Assembly: GCF_014652575.1 (NCBI RefSeq)
Contig: NZ_BMZB01000002.1
Location: forward strand, 506,898 to 570,897
Length of the DNA: 64,000 nucleotides
From: Asticcacaulis endophyticus
Lineage (GTDB): Bacteria; Pseudomonadota; Alphaproteobacteria; Caulobacterales; Caulobacteraceae
Direction of reading: 5' to 3'
Shown one piece after another: positions 8,012 to 16,339 of the stretch; positions within the stretch are counted from its first letter, which is position 1; the number at the start of each line of letters is the position of its first letter. Position numbers and translations under genes: made by a program. Below the pieces are notes generated by a model. The model worked only from the letters and a program-made list of their open reading frames with translations, did not search any database and was not told the origin of the DNA.

Positions 8012-10387
8012 CTACCGCCGTTTTTTCCCGCCTTTGCCGCCTCTACCGGCCTTCTTTTCGGTTACCCCTTTAACACGCCCCTTGGAAGGGCCCTTCGGCG
8101 GCCCGCCGGTGGGACGGCGCGACGGGTTGCGGGAATCAGCCCGAACCCGTGCCCCCAGACGCGGACGGGGCATATTCGGATCGTGCGGTTCAGGCTCGCT
8201 GATCGCCTCAAACACCAGCCCGCCGGTCAGCGGCATGGCTTCCTTAAGCTTGACCACTATTGAGCCGCCGAGGCGCCAGCGCTGATGGGTGCGCTCACCC
8301 ACGAGCGCATGGGCCTTATCATCATGAATATAGTAATCATCACGCAGGGACGACACCGGCACAATGCCATCCGCGCCGGTATCGAGCAGGCGCACAAACA
8401 GGCCAAAGCGGGTCACACCTACGATCCGGCCCGCGAAATTAGCCCCGACGTGTTCCTCAAGATAGGCGGCGATATAGCGCTCAATCGCCTCACGTTCCGC
8501 CGCCATCGACCGGCGCTCAGTGGCCGTGATGTGGTCGGCGGTATCGCTTAAGCTTTTGACCTCATAGTCGGTCAGGCCGTCATCGCCGAGCTTAAGCGCC
8601 CGGATCAGCGCCCGGTGCACGATCAGGTCGGCATAACGCCGGATCGGTGAGGTAAAGTGGGCATAGCGATCAAGATTAAGCCCGAAGTGCCCAAAATTTT
8701 CCGCCGAATAGTGGGCTTGCATCTGGGTGCGCAGAACGACTTCGTTGATGATCTCAGAGTGCGGGCCTTCGCGCTGCGAATCGAGCAGTTTGTTAAAGCG
8801 CTGGGTATTGGGCGCTTCACCCTTGTTCCAGGGCAGACCGATAGTGTGCAGAAAATCCGCCAGATTGGTGATTTTCTCTAATGAGGGCGCTTCGTGGACG
8901 CGGTAGATCAGCGGCGATTTGTGCTTCTCCAGCGTCTCCGCCGCGCTGACATTGGCCTGAATCATCATCTCTTCGATCAGGCCGTGCGCCTCCAAGGAGA
9001 CACGCGGTTCAATCGCGATGACATTGCCCTCTTTGTCGAGGTGAACCTTGCGCTCCGGCGAATGGATATGCAGCGGCCCGCGCACATTGCGACCCTTGGT
9101 CAGGCAGGCATGGGCGGCCCACAGGGGCTTGAGCAGCCCTTCCAGCAGAGGTGCGGTCTTATCGTCTGGTTCCCCGTCGATGGCGGACTGGGCCTGCTCA
9201 TAGCTGAGCTTTGCGGCCGAGCGCATCAGGCCACGCACGAACTTATGGGCGATCTTGGTGCCGGACGCATCGAATACCATTCGCACGGCCAGGGTGGCGC
9301 GGTTCTCATTTTCTTGTAGCGAACAAAGCCCCGACGACAGCACATGCGGCAACATCGGCTCGACGCGGTCAGGCAGGTAGGTCGAGTTGCCTTTTTCGCG
9401 GGCATCACGGTCCAGCGATGAGCCGGGCTTCACATAGTGGGCGACATCGGCAATGGCGACCCAGACCACATAGCCACCGGGGTTGGCTTCATCGTCGTCA
9501 GGATGGGCGTAGACGGCGTCGTCATGGTCCTTGGCGTCCATCGGGTCGATGGTCACAAAGGGTAGGTCGCGCAGATCAGTGCGGCCTTTGAGGTCGGGGG
9601 CGGTGGCTGATTTGGCTTCGTCTTCGGTCGAGGTCTTGAACCCGATCGGCAAGCCGTGGGCATGCACCGCCATGACCGAGCCGACCTTGGGGTCAGTCTC
9701 GTGGCCGACGACCTCGATCAGGGTGGCCGGTTGCGGGCCATAGCGGGTAAGCCCCCCTTGCGGACGGGCCATGACGACGTCGCCGTCTTTCAGCTTATCG
9801 AGGTCCGCGCCGGTCAGGACATAGTTTTCCTTGGACTTGCGGTTAACGCTTTCCAGACGGATTTCGGGCTGCCCTTTTGCCTTTTTGGTTTTGCGCACCA
9901 CGCCGATGACCTTGGGCGCACCCTGATCCAGCACCTTGATCAGGTGGGCGATCCATTCATCACCGGCTTTTTCGAAACGCACATAGACGCGGTCGCCCAA
10001 ACCCGGCGGGGTCTGCTGCGCGGATTTCTTGAGCGGGGCGAGGCGGGCGAGCGGAGATTTATCGTTATCGTCTTTACCCCATTTGACCCATAGTTCACCA
10101 TCGACATCCTGTGAAACGACGGTGCCAGCACCGGTATCCGGCAGCACGCCTTGGGCGCCAAAGGTTTTGCGCCCGCGTTTGTCCAGTTTTCCGGCGTCCG
10201 ACAGGGCTTTCAGGCGCTGACGCAGGGCACGGCGGTCATCGCCTTTCAGGCCAAATTTACGGGCCAGATCGTTGACATCGACTTCGCGGGCGGCGCTCAG
10301 CGCCTCAAGCAGGGTGTCATCGTCGGGCAGGCCCGCAGAGCTACGTGGTGGGGTGGGTGAGCGGGGCGGCTTGGGGATTTTTATCAT
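8012..10387 (-). CDS. rnr: Ribonuclease R
   Basis: RNase R is a processive 3'-to-5' exoribonuclease that degrades structured RNA. The 791 residues show an N-terminal winged-helix region (about 22-75), cold-shock domains, the RNB catalytic domain with the metal-binding aspartates in IDPMDAKDHDDAVY near residue 280, and an S1 domain near 650-735 (GRIVGVTRFGLFVRLL). The lysine/arginine-rich tail ending KGGKKRR is typical of RNase R. Downstream (lower coordinates) is rpmG; upstream is a repeat-bracketed DUF559 gene that separates it from topA. Confidence 0.96.
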   Translation of the reverse strand: MIKIPKPPRSPTPPRSSAGLPDDDTLLEALSAAREVDVNDLARKFGLKGDDRRALRQRLKALSDAGKLDKRGRKTFGAQGVLPDTGAGTVVSQDVDGELWVKWGKDDNDKSPLARLAPLKKSAQQTPPGLGDRVYVRFEKAGDEWIAHLIKVLDQGAPKVIGVVRKTKKAKGQPEIRLESVNRKSKENYVLTGADLDKLKDGDVVMARPQGGLTRYGPQPATLIEVVGHETDPKVGSVMAVHAHGLPIGFKTSTEDEAKSATAPDLKGRTDLRDLPFVTIDPMDAKDHDDAVYAHPDDDEANPGGYVVWVAIADVAHYVKPGSSLDRDAREKGNSTYLPDRVEPMLPHVLSSGLCSLQENENRATLAVRMVFDASGTKIAHKFVRGLMRSAAKLSYEQAQSAIDGEPDDKTAPLLEGLLKPLWAAHACLTKGRNVRGPLHIHSPERKVHLDKEGNVIAIEPRVSLEAHGLIEEMMIQANVSAAETLEKHKSPLIYRVHEAPSLEKITNLADFLHTIGLPWNKGEAPNTQRFNKLLDSQREGPHSEIINEVVLRTQMQAHYSAENFGHFGLNLDRYAHFTSPIRRYADLIVHRALIRALKLGDDGLTDYEVKSLSDTADHITATERRSMAAEREAIERYIAAYLEEHVGANFAGRIVGVTRFGLFVRLLDTGADGIVPVSSLRDDYYIHDDKAHALVGERTHQRWRLGGSIVVKLKEAMPLTGGLVFEAISEPEPHDPNMPRPRLGARVRADSRNPSRRPTGGPPKGPSKGRVKGVTEKKAGRGGKGGKKRR

Positions 10388-10445
10388 CCCCCTTTAGTAG
10401 AATTAACCGGCGCGTGCGGCAAGCGGTTCTTGGGCATAGATGATC

Positions 10446-10504
10446 TTCTCCTCCCTATCGAAGATGGGGAGGTGGATGGCCGCAGGCCAGACGGAGGGGG
10501 ATAG
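10446..10504 (-). repeat. C-rich hairpin repeat, family A, left flank of DUF559 gene
   Basis: Read on the minus strand, the copy begins GCTATCCCCCTCCGTC (the first 16 bases overlap 10490-10505), has a small TGGCC/GGCCA hairpin, then CCACCTCCCC and GGGAGGAG. The 16 inner bases are identical, in inverted orientation, to 10900-10915. The repeat touches the DUF559 stop codon at 10506. Confidence 0.85.
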
Positions 10505-10505
10505 C

Positions 10506-10895
10506 TTAGAACTTTGATATACGCTCGAGCGCTAATCGGTAAATGCCATCAGCGACCTCATCGGCATCCCCCATGATCTGGACGGCGGGAATGCGGTAAG
10601 TGTGAATACCCTTATCAGCCAGCCATTGATCACGATGGGCATCACGGATTTTATGTTCGTCCAGGGTATGGTGTACGCCATCGACTTCGATATCCAATTG
10701 GGCCGCGGCGCAATAAAAATCAAGCACATACGGGCCAATAGGATGCTGAAGCCGGAACACTAAATTACCCTCAGATCGCGTGCGAAGGCTCGCCCACAGA
10801 CGACTTCCGGCGGCGACATTTCGCGTCGGAGGCGCTTGGCGAACTGGTGCTTTCTTGGGGCCTTCATGGCTTGGAGCGTAGCGTTTGATTGACAA
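10506..10895 (-). CDS. DUF559 (Vsr-like) endonuclease-fold protein, cassette 1
   Basis: The 129-residue protein belongs to DUF559, a family with a Vsr/PD-(D/E)XK restriction-endonuclease-like fold and no settled function. The core reads HPIGPYVLDFYC then LDIEVDGVHH, supplying the predicted metal-binding aspartate and glutamate/aspartate residues, followed by RDQWLADKGIHTYRI. The only start codon long enough is TTG at 10895; no in-frame ATG precedes the fold, so the start is weak or altered. The gene fills the space between two inverted family A repeats, which themselves sit between rnr and topA. That layout suggests the gene and repeats moved in as a unit. Confidence 0.85.
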   Translation of the reverse strand: MSIKRYAPSHEGPKKAPVRQAPPTRNVAAGSRLWASLRTRSEGNLVFRLQHPIGPYVLDFYCAAAQLDIEVDGVHHTLDEHKIRDAHRDQWLADKGIHTYRIPAVQIMGDADEVADGIYRLALERISKF

Positions 10896-10899
10896 TAGC

Positions 10900-10963
10900 G
10901 CTATCCCCCTCCGTCACGCCTTTGGCGCGCCACCTCCCCACGCAAGCGCAGGGAGGAGAAAGG
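10900..10963 (+). repeat. C-rich hairpin repeat, family A, right flank of DUF559 gene
   Basis: GCTATCCCCCTCCGTC at 10900-10915 is followed by a GCC/GGC mini-hairpin, CCACCTCCCC (10930-10939) and GGGAGGAG. It is an inverted copy of 10446-10504. It ends 3 bases before the topA stop codon and starts just upstream of the DUF559 start, so it also occupies the position of that gene's promoter or leader. Confidence 0.85.
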
Positions 10964-10965
10964 TA

Positions 10966-13593
10966 TTAAGCCTCCGCTTTTTTCTTTGCGGGGGCTTTTT
11001 TAGCCGGGGCTTTCTTGGCGGCGGGTTTTTTGGCCGCCGTGGTCTTGGGTGCAGCTTTTTTAGCCGGAGCCTTCTTAGCCGCGGCTTTTTTCACGCCGCC
11101 CTTGGCCGCGATCAGTTCCAGCGCCTGCTCCAGCGTTACGTCCTCCGGCGTTATGTCCTTGGGCAGGGTGGCATTGACCTTACCGCATTTGACATAGGGG
11201 CCGTAGCGACCGGACATGACCTGAATAGGCTCATCATTATCAGGATGTTTGCCGAGTTCTTTGAGTGGTGCAGCCGCCGAACCCTTACCCTTGGCATTGG
11301 CTTTCTTCTCAGCCAGCATGACGACGGCGCGGTTGATGCCGACCTCGAAAATCTCATCGAAATTAGCGAGGTTGGCGTAGGTGCCGTCATTGGCGATAAA
11401 CGGCCCAAAGCGCCCCAGACCCGCCGTGATCGGCTTATTGTTTTCCGGGTTGATGCCGATTTCACGCGGTAGGGACAACAGCTTAAGCCCGCGCTCTAGG
11501 TCGATCGACGCCGGTGGCCAGGCCTTGGGCAGGGACGAGCGCTTAGGCTTATCCTCTTTCGATTCGGCTTCGCCCAACTGCACATAGGGGCCAAAACGGC
11601 CGATTTTGAGGGAGACGACCTTATCGGTGGCTGGGTCAACGCCCAGTTCGCGATCGCCCGATGCGCCACCGTCTTCGGATGCGCTTTCTGGGTTGCCGAC
11701 GGGGCGGGTAAACTTGCATTCCGGATAGTTGGAGCAGCCGATAAACGCCCCGAACCGTGAGGTTTTCAGGCTCAGCAGACCGTTGGCACAAGACGGGCAG
11801 GCGCGCGGATTGGTGCCGTCGCCTTTGTCGGGGAAGATGTGCGGCCCCAGCGCGTCATTGAGGCGGTCGAGCACCTCAGAGACCCGGAATTCCTGCACCC
11901 CACCGGCGGCGGCGTGGAAATCCTGCCAGAATTCGCGGAGCAGCGCCTTCCAGTTCAACTCACCGGCGGAGACCAGATCGAGCTTTTCCTCAAGATCAGC
12001 GGTGAAATCATATTCGACATAGCGCTTGAAAAATTCTTCAAGGAAGGCCGTGACCAGCCGGCCCTTGTCTTCGGGGATAAAGCGGTTCTTATCCATGCGG
12101 ACATAGGCGCGATCGCGCAGGACGGTCAACACCGACGCATAGGTCGATGGCCGGCCAATGCCCAGTTCTTCCATCTTCTTGACGAGGGTGGCTTCGGAAT
12201 AACGCGGGGGCGGTTCGGTGAAGTGCTGAGCCGGCTTAATGGCATGAACCGAGGCCGTGGTACCGACGCGCACGGCGGGCAGGCGGCCACCGTCCTCATC
12301 TGCATCATCATCCTTGCCTTCTTCGTAGACCGCCAGATAGCCATCAAAGGTGATGACCTGACCGGTGGCGCGCAGGGCGATTTGTTTGTCGGGGCTCAGC
12401 AGGTCAATGGCGGTTTTTTCAACCTTAGCCGCTTCCATTTGCGACGCCATGGTCCGTTTCCAGATCAACTCATAAAGCCGCGCCTGATCGCCCTCAAGGC
12501 GAAGGGTTTCCGGGCGGCGATAGAGCGAGGTCGGGCGCACGGCTTCGTGGGCTTCCTGAGCATTTTTGGCCTTGGCCTTATAGAACCGCGGGGTTTCCGG
12601 CACATAGGCCGGGCCGTAGCGTTCGCCGATCAGCTTGCGCATTTCGGCAATCGCTTCCGGTTCAACATAGACGCCGTCGGTTCGCATATAGGTGATCAGA
12701 CCGGTCGTTTCGCCACCGATATCAACACCTTCGTACAGTTTCTGGGCCGTCTGCATGGTGCGCGAGGCGGAGAAGCCCAGTTTGCGCGACGCTTCCTGCT
12801 GCAGGGTTGAGGTGGTAAACGGCGGCGGTGGGGTGCGTTTGCCGGGTTTTTGATCGACCTCGGTGATGGTGAAGTTCGACGCGGCAATGGCGGCTTCGGC
12901 GCCCTTGGCCGCGGCTTCGTTGGGCAGGTCGAACTTACCCAGTTTTTTGCCGTTAAGCTGGATCAGCTTGGCCGAAAACGGCGGCGAATTGGCCGAAACC
13001 TCAGTATCGACGGTCCAGTATTCTTCGGTCTTGAACTTTTCGATCTCGACTTCGCGGTCAACGACGATCTTGAGCGCCACAGACTGCACCCGTCCGGCCG
13101 AGCGTGCGCCCGGCAGCTTGCGCCACAACACCGGCGACAGGGTAAAGCCCACGAGGTAATCAAGGGCGCGGCGGGCGAGGTAGGCTTCGACCAGTTCCAT
13201 ATCCAACTGGCGCGGATTGGCCATGGCCAGATCGACGGCGGATTTGGTGATGGCATTGAACGTGACGCGCTCAACGGTCTTTTCCTTGAGCACCTTTTTC
13301 TTATTCAGCACTTCAAGCACATGCCAGGAAATGGCTTCCCCTTCGCGGTCGGGGTCGGTCGCGAGGATAACGCCATCGGACGCCTTGGCAGCCTCAGCGA
13401 TTTCGTTCAGGCGCTTAACCGCCTTGGGGTCGGCTTCCCAGATCATGGCGAAGTCTTCGTCGGGCTTGACGGAGCCGTCCTTGGACGGAAGGTCGCGCAC
13501 ATGGCCGTAGGACGCCAGAACCTTATAGTCCTTGCCCAGGTACTTGTTGATGGTTTTGGCCTTGGCAGGACTTTCGACGATAACCAGCTTCAT
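10966..13593 (-). CDS. topA: DNA topoisomerase I
   Basis: Type IA topoisomerase that relaxes negative supercoils. The 875-residue sequence begins MKLVIVESPAKAKTINKYLG (TOPRIM domain), has the DPDREGE metal motif near residue 80, and the catalytic tyrosine in GLITYMRTDG near residue 302. A four-cysteine zinc-ribbon (CPSC, then GCSNYPEC) lies near 600-630. Further C-terminal repeats of the type GRFGPYVQ and GRFGPFIANDG follow. The last 40 residues are a lysine/alanine/proline tail resembling histone H1, a common DNA-binding extension in this group. It is on the same strand as rnr, with the DUF559 cassette between. Confidence 0.97.
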   Translation of the reverse strand: MKLVIVESPAKAKTINKYLGKDYKVLASYGHVRDLPSKDGSVKPDEDFAMIWEADPKAVKRLNEIAEAAKASDGVILATDPDREGEAISWHVLEVLNKKKVLKEKTVERVTFNAITKSAVDLAMANPRQLDMELVEAYLARRALDYLVGFTLSPVLWRKLPGARSAGRVQSVALKIVVDREVEIEKFKTEEYWTVDTEVSANSPPFSAKLIQLNGKKLGKFDLPNEAAAKGAEAAIAASNFTITEVDQKPGKRTPPPPFTTSTLQQEASRKLGFSASRTMQTAQKLYEGVDIGGETTGLITYMRTDGVYVEPEAIAEMRKLIGERYGPAYVPETPRFYKAKAKNAQEAHEAVRPTSLYRRPETLRLEGDQARLYELIWKRTMASQMEAAKVEKTAIDLLSPDKQIALRATGQVITFDGYLAVYEEGKDDDADEDGGRLPAVRVGTTASVHAIKPAQHFTEPPPRYSEATLVKKMEELGIGRPSTYASVLTVLRDRAYVRMDKNRFIPEDKGRLVTAFLEEFFKRYVEYDFTADLEEKLDLVSAGELNWKALLREFWQDFHAAAGGVQEFRVSEVLDRLNDALGPHIFPDKGDGTNPRACPSCANGLLSLKTSRFGAFIGCSNYPECKFTRPVGNPESASEDGGASGDRELGVDPATDKVVSLKIGRFGPYVQLGEAESKEDKPKRSSLPKAWPPASIDLERGLKLLSLPREIGINPENNKPITAGLGRFGPFIANDGTYANLANFDEIFEVGINRAVVMLAEKKANAKGKGSAAAPLKELGKHPDNDEPIQVMSGRYGPYVKCGKVNATLPKDITPEDVTLEQALELIAAKGGVKKAAAKKAPAKKAAPKTTAAKKPAAKKAPAKKAPAKKKAEA

Positions 13594-13872
13594 ATGGCTT
13601 TTATAAATCCGTCTGCAAAATAGCGATGAGCCTGAAAATGGGAGCAGGCTTCAAATATGCCAGCCTTAAAGCGCTTTCAACGAACTGTGAAGCGGCTTTT
13701 TTGCCACGGCGGCCATAGAGGGCTGATCTTGAGTCTCCGCCCACATAAATCCAAAGGTGGTAAGAATGAGAATTGCAATTAAAGGTAATTTTATTTAAGC
13801 TTTCAACTGATGGGGGAGAAGTGGCCTGTGCCATATCCCGTGCCTGCGGGCATTTAGGTATAAGGAGTAGCT

Positions 13873-14052
13873 ATGAAGGAGTTGGAGCGCGAAGCCGGTC
13901 AGGAGGTTTCCGTGCAGGAACAGGCCGAGGTTCTGGTCTATATCGGCGATATGGCGGCATCTCTGGCACAGATGGCACAAAAGGTCGGGCATCAGGGCCT
14001 GAGCGAGCATCTCTATCATGCCGCTCAAAAGGCGCGCGGGCCTATGGCTTGA
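13873..14052 (+). CDS. Conserved-looking small protein, 59 residues
   Basis: The ORF starts with ATG at 13873, preceded by a strong AAGGAG at 13862-13867, and ends at 14052. The peptide starts MKELEREAGQEVSVQEQAEV and continues VYIGDMAASLAQMAQKVG; it is predicted to be mostly helical, soluble and acidic. It sits alone between topA and dprA, which both point the other way, and ends 6 bases before the dprA stop codon. The function is unknown. The clean ribosome-binding site and unbroken protein-like sequence make it a credible gene. Confidence 0.75.
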   Translation: MKELEREAGQEVSVQEQAEVLVYIGDMAASLAQMAQKVGHQGLSEHLYHAAQKARGPMA

Positions 14053-14058
14053 TGGTGA

Positions 14059-15210
14059 TTAATCGACCAACACGTAATAGCCGCCAGGCTGAGGGGCGAT
14101 CAGTCCGGCGATTTCAAGCTCGCTCAAGGCCGCAAAACCCAGCGTCATTGACGCGCCCGCAAGCCTGAGCACTTCGTCGCGGTGGCTGGGGGTATGGCTG
14201 ATCAGGTTGAGGATTTGCGTGCGCAGGTCATCGATCCGGTCATCAAGATCGTCGGTGGTGTCCTCAGGTGTCGCCAGATAGTGCGGGCGCATATCGTCAT
14301 AGGCCGGTCGCGCCCCGTCGTTTAAGCCCATGCCGCTTTCCAGTATGCGGATGACGTCTTCGGCCGTTTCGCACAGGTGCGCGCCCTGGCGCAGCAGGTC
14401 GTTCGATCCGCGTGCGCGCGGATCAAGCGGCGAGCCCGGTACGGCGAAAACATCGCGGTTTTGCTCACCGGCCAACCGGGCGGTGATCAGAGAGCCTGAA
14501 CGCAGTTCAGCCTCAACGACTATCGTCCCCAGGGTCAACCCGCTGATGACCCGGTTGCGGCGTGGAAAATCGCGGGCGTGGGCCTTATAGCCTGCCGGGC
14601 TTTCGGAAATCAGTACGCCGTAGGTTTTGAGCGCGGTATATAAATCCTGATTTTGCGGCGGATAGACATCATCAATCCCGCCGCCCAGAACGGCGGCGGT
14701 GCCGGTTTTGAGCGAGCCCTGATGGGCGTGGGTGTCGATGCCGCGTGCCAGACCTGAGACGATAGTGTATCCGGCTTCGCCCAGTTCGGCAGCCAGGGTG
14801 TGGGCCATCTTCATACCGGCGGCGGAGGCATTACGCGCCCCCACGATCGCCACGGCTTTAGGGGGCAGTGCGTGTTCGCCCAGCAGCCACAGTATGGGCG
14901 GGGCGGCGGCGATATGGCTGAGCAGTTTGGGATAGTCTGCATCGCCCAGCACGACCAGACGGGCGCCGGTGGCGCGGCTGTGTTTGATCTCAGCCTCAAC
15001 CATCGCCAACGGGGCGGGTGTTATGCCGCCGCCGGCGCGTTGGGCCAAAGTCGGTAAAGCTTCAAGCGCACGGATTGCGCTGCCGAAACGGGTGATAAGT
15101 TGCTGGAAATTGATCGGGCCGATGCGCTGAGTGCGCGCCAGTCTCAGGCGGGCGACGCGCTCCTCTTCGGTCTTGACTGGCGGGAAGGGCGGCGCATCGA
15201 ACAGGGACAT
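14059..15210 (-). CDS. dprA: DNA-processing protein DprA
   Basis: DprA loads RecA on incoming single-stranded DNA during natural transformation. The 383 residues show an N-terminal helical region, the central Rossmann-like domain with VSGLARGIDTHAHQG and AVLGGGIDDVYPPQN, the strand SGLTLGTIVVEAELRSGSL, and a C-terminal winged-helix domain (about 315-383). Its start abuts the plsY stop, so plsY-dprA form an operon. Confidence 0.95.
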   Translation of the reverse strand: MSLFDAPPFPPVKTEEERVARLRLARTQRIGPINFQQLITRFGSAIRALEALPTLAQRAGGGITPAPLAMVEAEIKHSRATGARLVVLGDADYPKLLSHIAAAPPILWLLGEHALPPKAVAIVGARNASAAGMKMAHTLAAELGEAGYTIVSGLARGIDTHAHQGSLKTGTAAVLGGGIDDVYPPQNQDLYTALKTYGVLISESPAGYKAHARDFPRRNRVISGLTLGTIVVEAELRSGSLITARLAGEQNRDVFAVPGSPLDPRARGSNDLLRQGAHLCETAEDVIRILESGMGLNDGARPAYDDMRPHYLATPEDTTDDLDDRIDDLRTQILNLISHTPSHRDEVLRLAGASMTLGFAALSELEIAGLIAPQPGGYYVLVD

Positions 15211-15840
15211 CTAGGCGGTCTTGTCCTTTTTGCCGATTTTAGGCTCGGTGCCATTCAGCAGCCGTTTGATATTGTCCTTATGGCGGATGTAGATCAACAC
15301 GGCCATGAACAGGCTCATCAGCACGAACGGGTAGGGCTGATCAATCAGGAAGCCTACGGGTGCGATGAGTGCGGCGGCGACCAGAGCGCTCAAAGACGAG
15401 ATGCGCAGGGTAAACGCCACCAGCAACCAGATGGCACCGGCGGCCAGCCCCATCGGCCAGGCGGCGGCAAACAGGGTGCCAAGGAAGGTCGCTACGCCCT
15501 TTCCGCCCTTGAACTTCAGCCAGACGGGGAACAGGTGGCCCAGAAACGCGGCGGCTCCGGCCAGCGCCATGCCGGTTTGGCGGGTGGCGATATCGACGGA
15601 CAACAGGGCCGCAAACGCAATGCCAACGGCCATAGCGCCTTTGCCCGTGTCGCCTAAAAAGGTGATCAGCGCCAGATCTTTGCGGCCGGTGCGCAGGACA
15701 TTGGTAGCACCGATATTGCCGGAGCCGACCTCACGGATGTCTATGCCCGCCAGTTTGGTCGTCAGCACGCCAAACGGGATCGACCCCAGAAGGTAGCCGC
15801 CCAGTACGGCAAGGGCATAGATGATCGGTTGGCTCAGCAC
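15211..15840 (-). CDS. plsY: Glycerol-3-phosphate acyltransferase PlsY
   Basis: PlsY uses acyl-phosphate to acylate glycerol-3-phosphate, the first step of phospholipid synthesis, in the inner membrane. The 209-residue protein carries the family motifs GSIPFG, VGSGNIGATNVLRTGRK, GHLFPVWLKFKGGKGVATFLG and a C-terminal IRHKDNIKRLLNGTE. Five or more membrane segments are evident. It is immediately upstream of dprA with no gap. The DUF559 cassette 2 lies just upstream, separating it from pyrC. Confidence 0.96.
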   Translation of the reverse strand: MLSQPIIYALAVLGGYLLGSIPFGVLTTKLAGIDIREVGSGNIGATNVLRTGRKDLALITFLGDTGKGAMAVGIAFAALLSVDIATRQTGMALAGAAAFLGHLFPVWLKFKGGKGVATFLGTLFAAAWPMGLAAGAIWLLVAFTLRISSLSALVAAALIAPVGFLIDQPYPFVLMSLFMAVLIYIRHKDNIKRLLNGTEPKIGKKDKTA

Positions 15841-15857
15841 GGTCTGTCCTTACTACA

Positions 15858-15905
15858 CCCTCCCTATTTATGGGGAGGGGGAACCGCCGAAGGCGGTGGG
15901 TGGGG
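15858..15905 (-). repeat. C-rich hairpin repeat, family B, left flank of second DUF559 gene
   Basis: On the minus strand it reads CCCCACCCACCGCC, a short loop, GGCGGT, then CCCTCCCC, a short loop and GGGAGGG. It is the inverted partner of 16278-16327. The 3' end of the DUF559 reading frame (stop at 15868) runs into it. Confidence 0.85.
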
Positions 15906-16269
15906 TATTTATTATGCGTTCTCTGGCAAGGTCAATAACCCCTTGCGCGGTTTCATCGGGATTATCAAGCAGGTCGATGGCTTTAATTCTATAGACACCG
16001 ATGCCTTTGCTTTTAAGCCACAGGTCACGGGTTTTATCATGCTGTTGTTGATGGGCATGTGTATGGATTTCGCCATCAACTTCGATGCACAGTTTGGCTT
16101 TTGGGCAGTAAAAGTCGAGGACATAAGGGCCGATGGGATGCTGATTACGAAAGACGATTTCTATGGCCTTGCGGTTTTTAAGGCGTAACCATAACCAGAG
16201 TTCAGGTTTGGTCAGGGCTTTGCGCAGTTGTCGTGCTCTGGGAATATTTGCGCCGTCCCTGACTGCCAT
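15868..16269 (-). CDS. DUF559 (Vsr-like) endonuclease-fold protein, cassette 2
   Basis: About 133 residues, starting at the ATG at 16269 (MAVRDGANIPRARQLRKAL); a start 18 bases upstream is also possible but would lie inside the right-hand repeat. The DUF559 core is clear: HPIGPYVLDFYCPKAKLCIE followed by VDGEIHTHAHQ, with the predicted nuclease residues. The last 12 or so residues (TPPTAFGGSPSP) are encoded by the left repeat, meaning the original stop was lost or the repeat forms part of the gene. The gene is only loosely similar to the first DUF559 protein, so the two are not a recent duplication. It lies between plsY and pyrC, inside inverted family B repeats. Confidence 0.88.
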   Translation of the reverse strand: MAVRDGANIPRARQLRKALTKPELWLWLRLKNRKAIEIVFRNQHPIGPYVLDFYCPKAKLCIEVDGEIHTHAHQQQHDKTRDLWLKSKGIGVYRIKAIDLLDNPDETAQGVIDLARERIINTPPTAFGGSPSP

Positions 16270-16277
16270 CAGATTTT

Positions 16278-16327
16278 CCCCACCCACCGCTTTCAGCGGT
16301 CCCCCCTCCCCGCAGGGCAGGGAGGGC
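16278..16327 (+). repeat. C-rich hairpin repeat, family B, right flank of second DUF559 gene
   Basis: CCCCACCCACCGC at 16278-16290 is followed by a TTTCA loop, GCGGT, then CCCCCCTCCCC, a short loop and GGGAGGG. It is inverted relative to 15858-15905 and covers the upstream region of the DUF559 gene. Confidence 0.85.
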
Positions 16328-16339
16328 GTTTTGTCGCGA

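Noticed and set aside
10029..13623. Long plus-strand frames opposite rnr and topA
   Set aside because: They are antisense to highly conserved proteins and show histidine, glycine and phenylalanine-rich composition typical of reverse frames.
13601..13834. A 77-codon minus-strand frame upstream of topA
   Set aside because: No ribosome-binding site and no protein-like pattern; it covers the region expected to hold the topA promoter.
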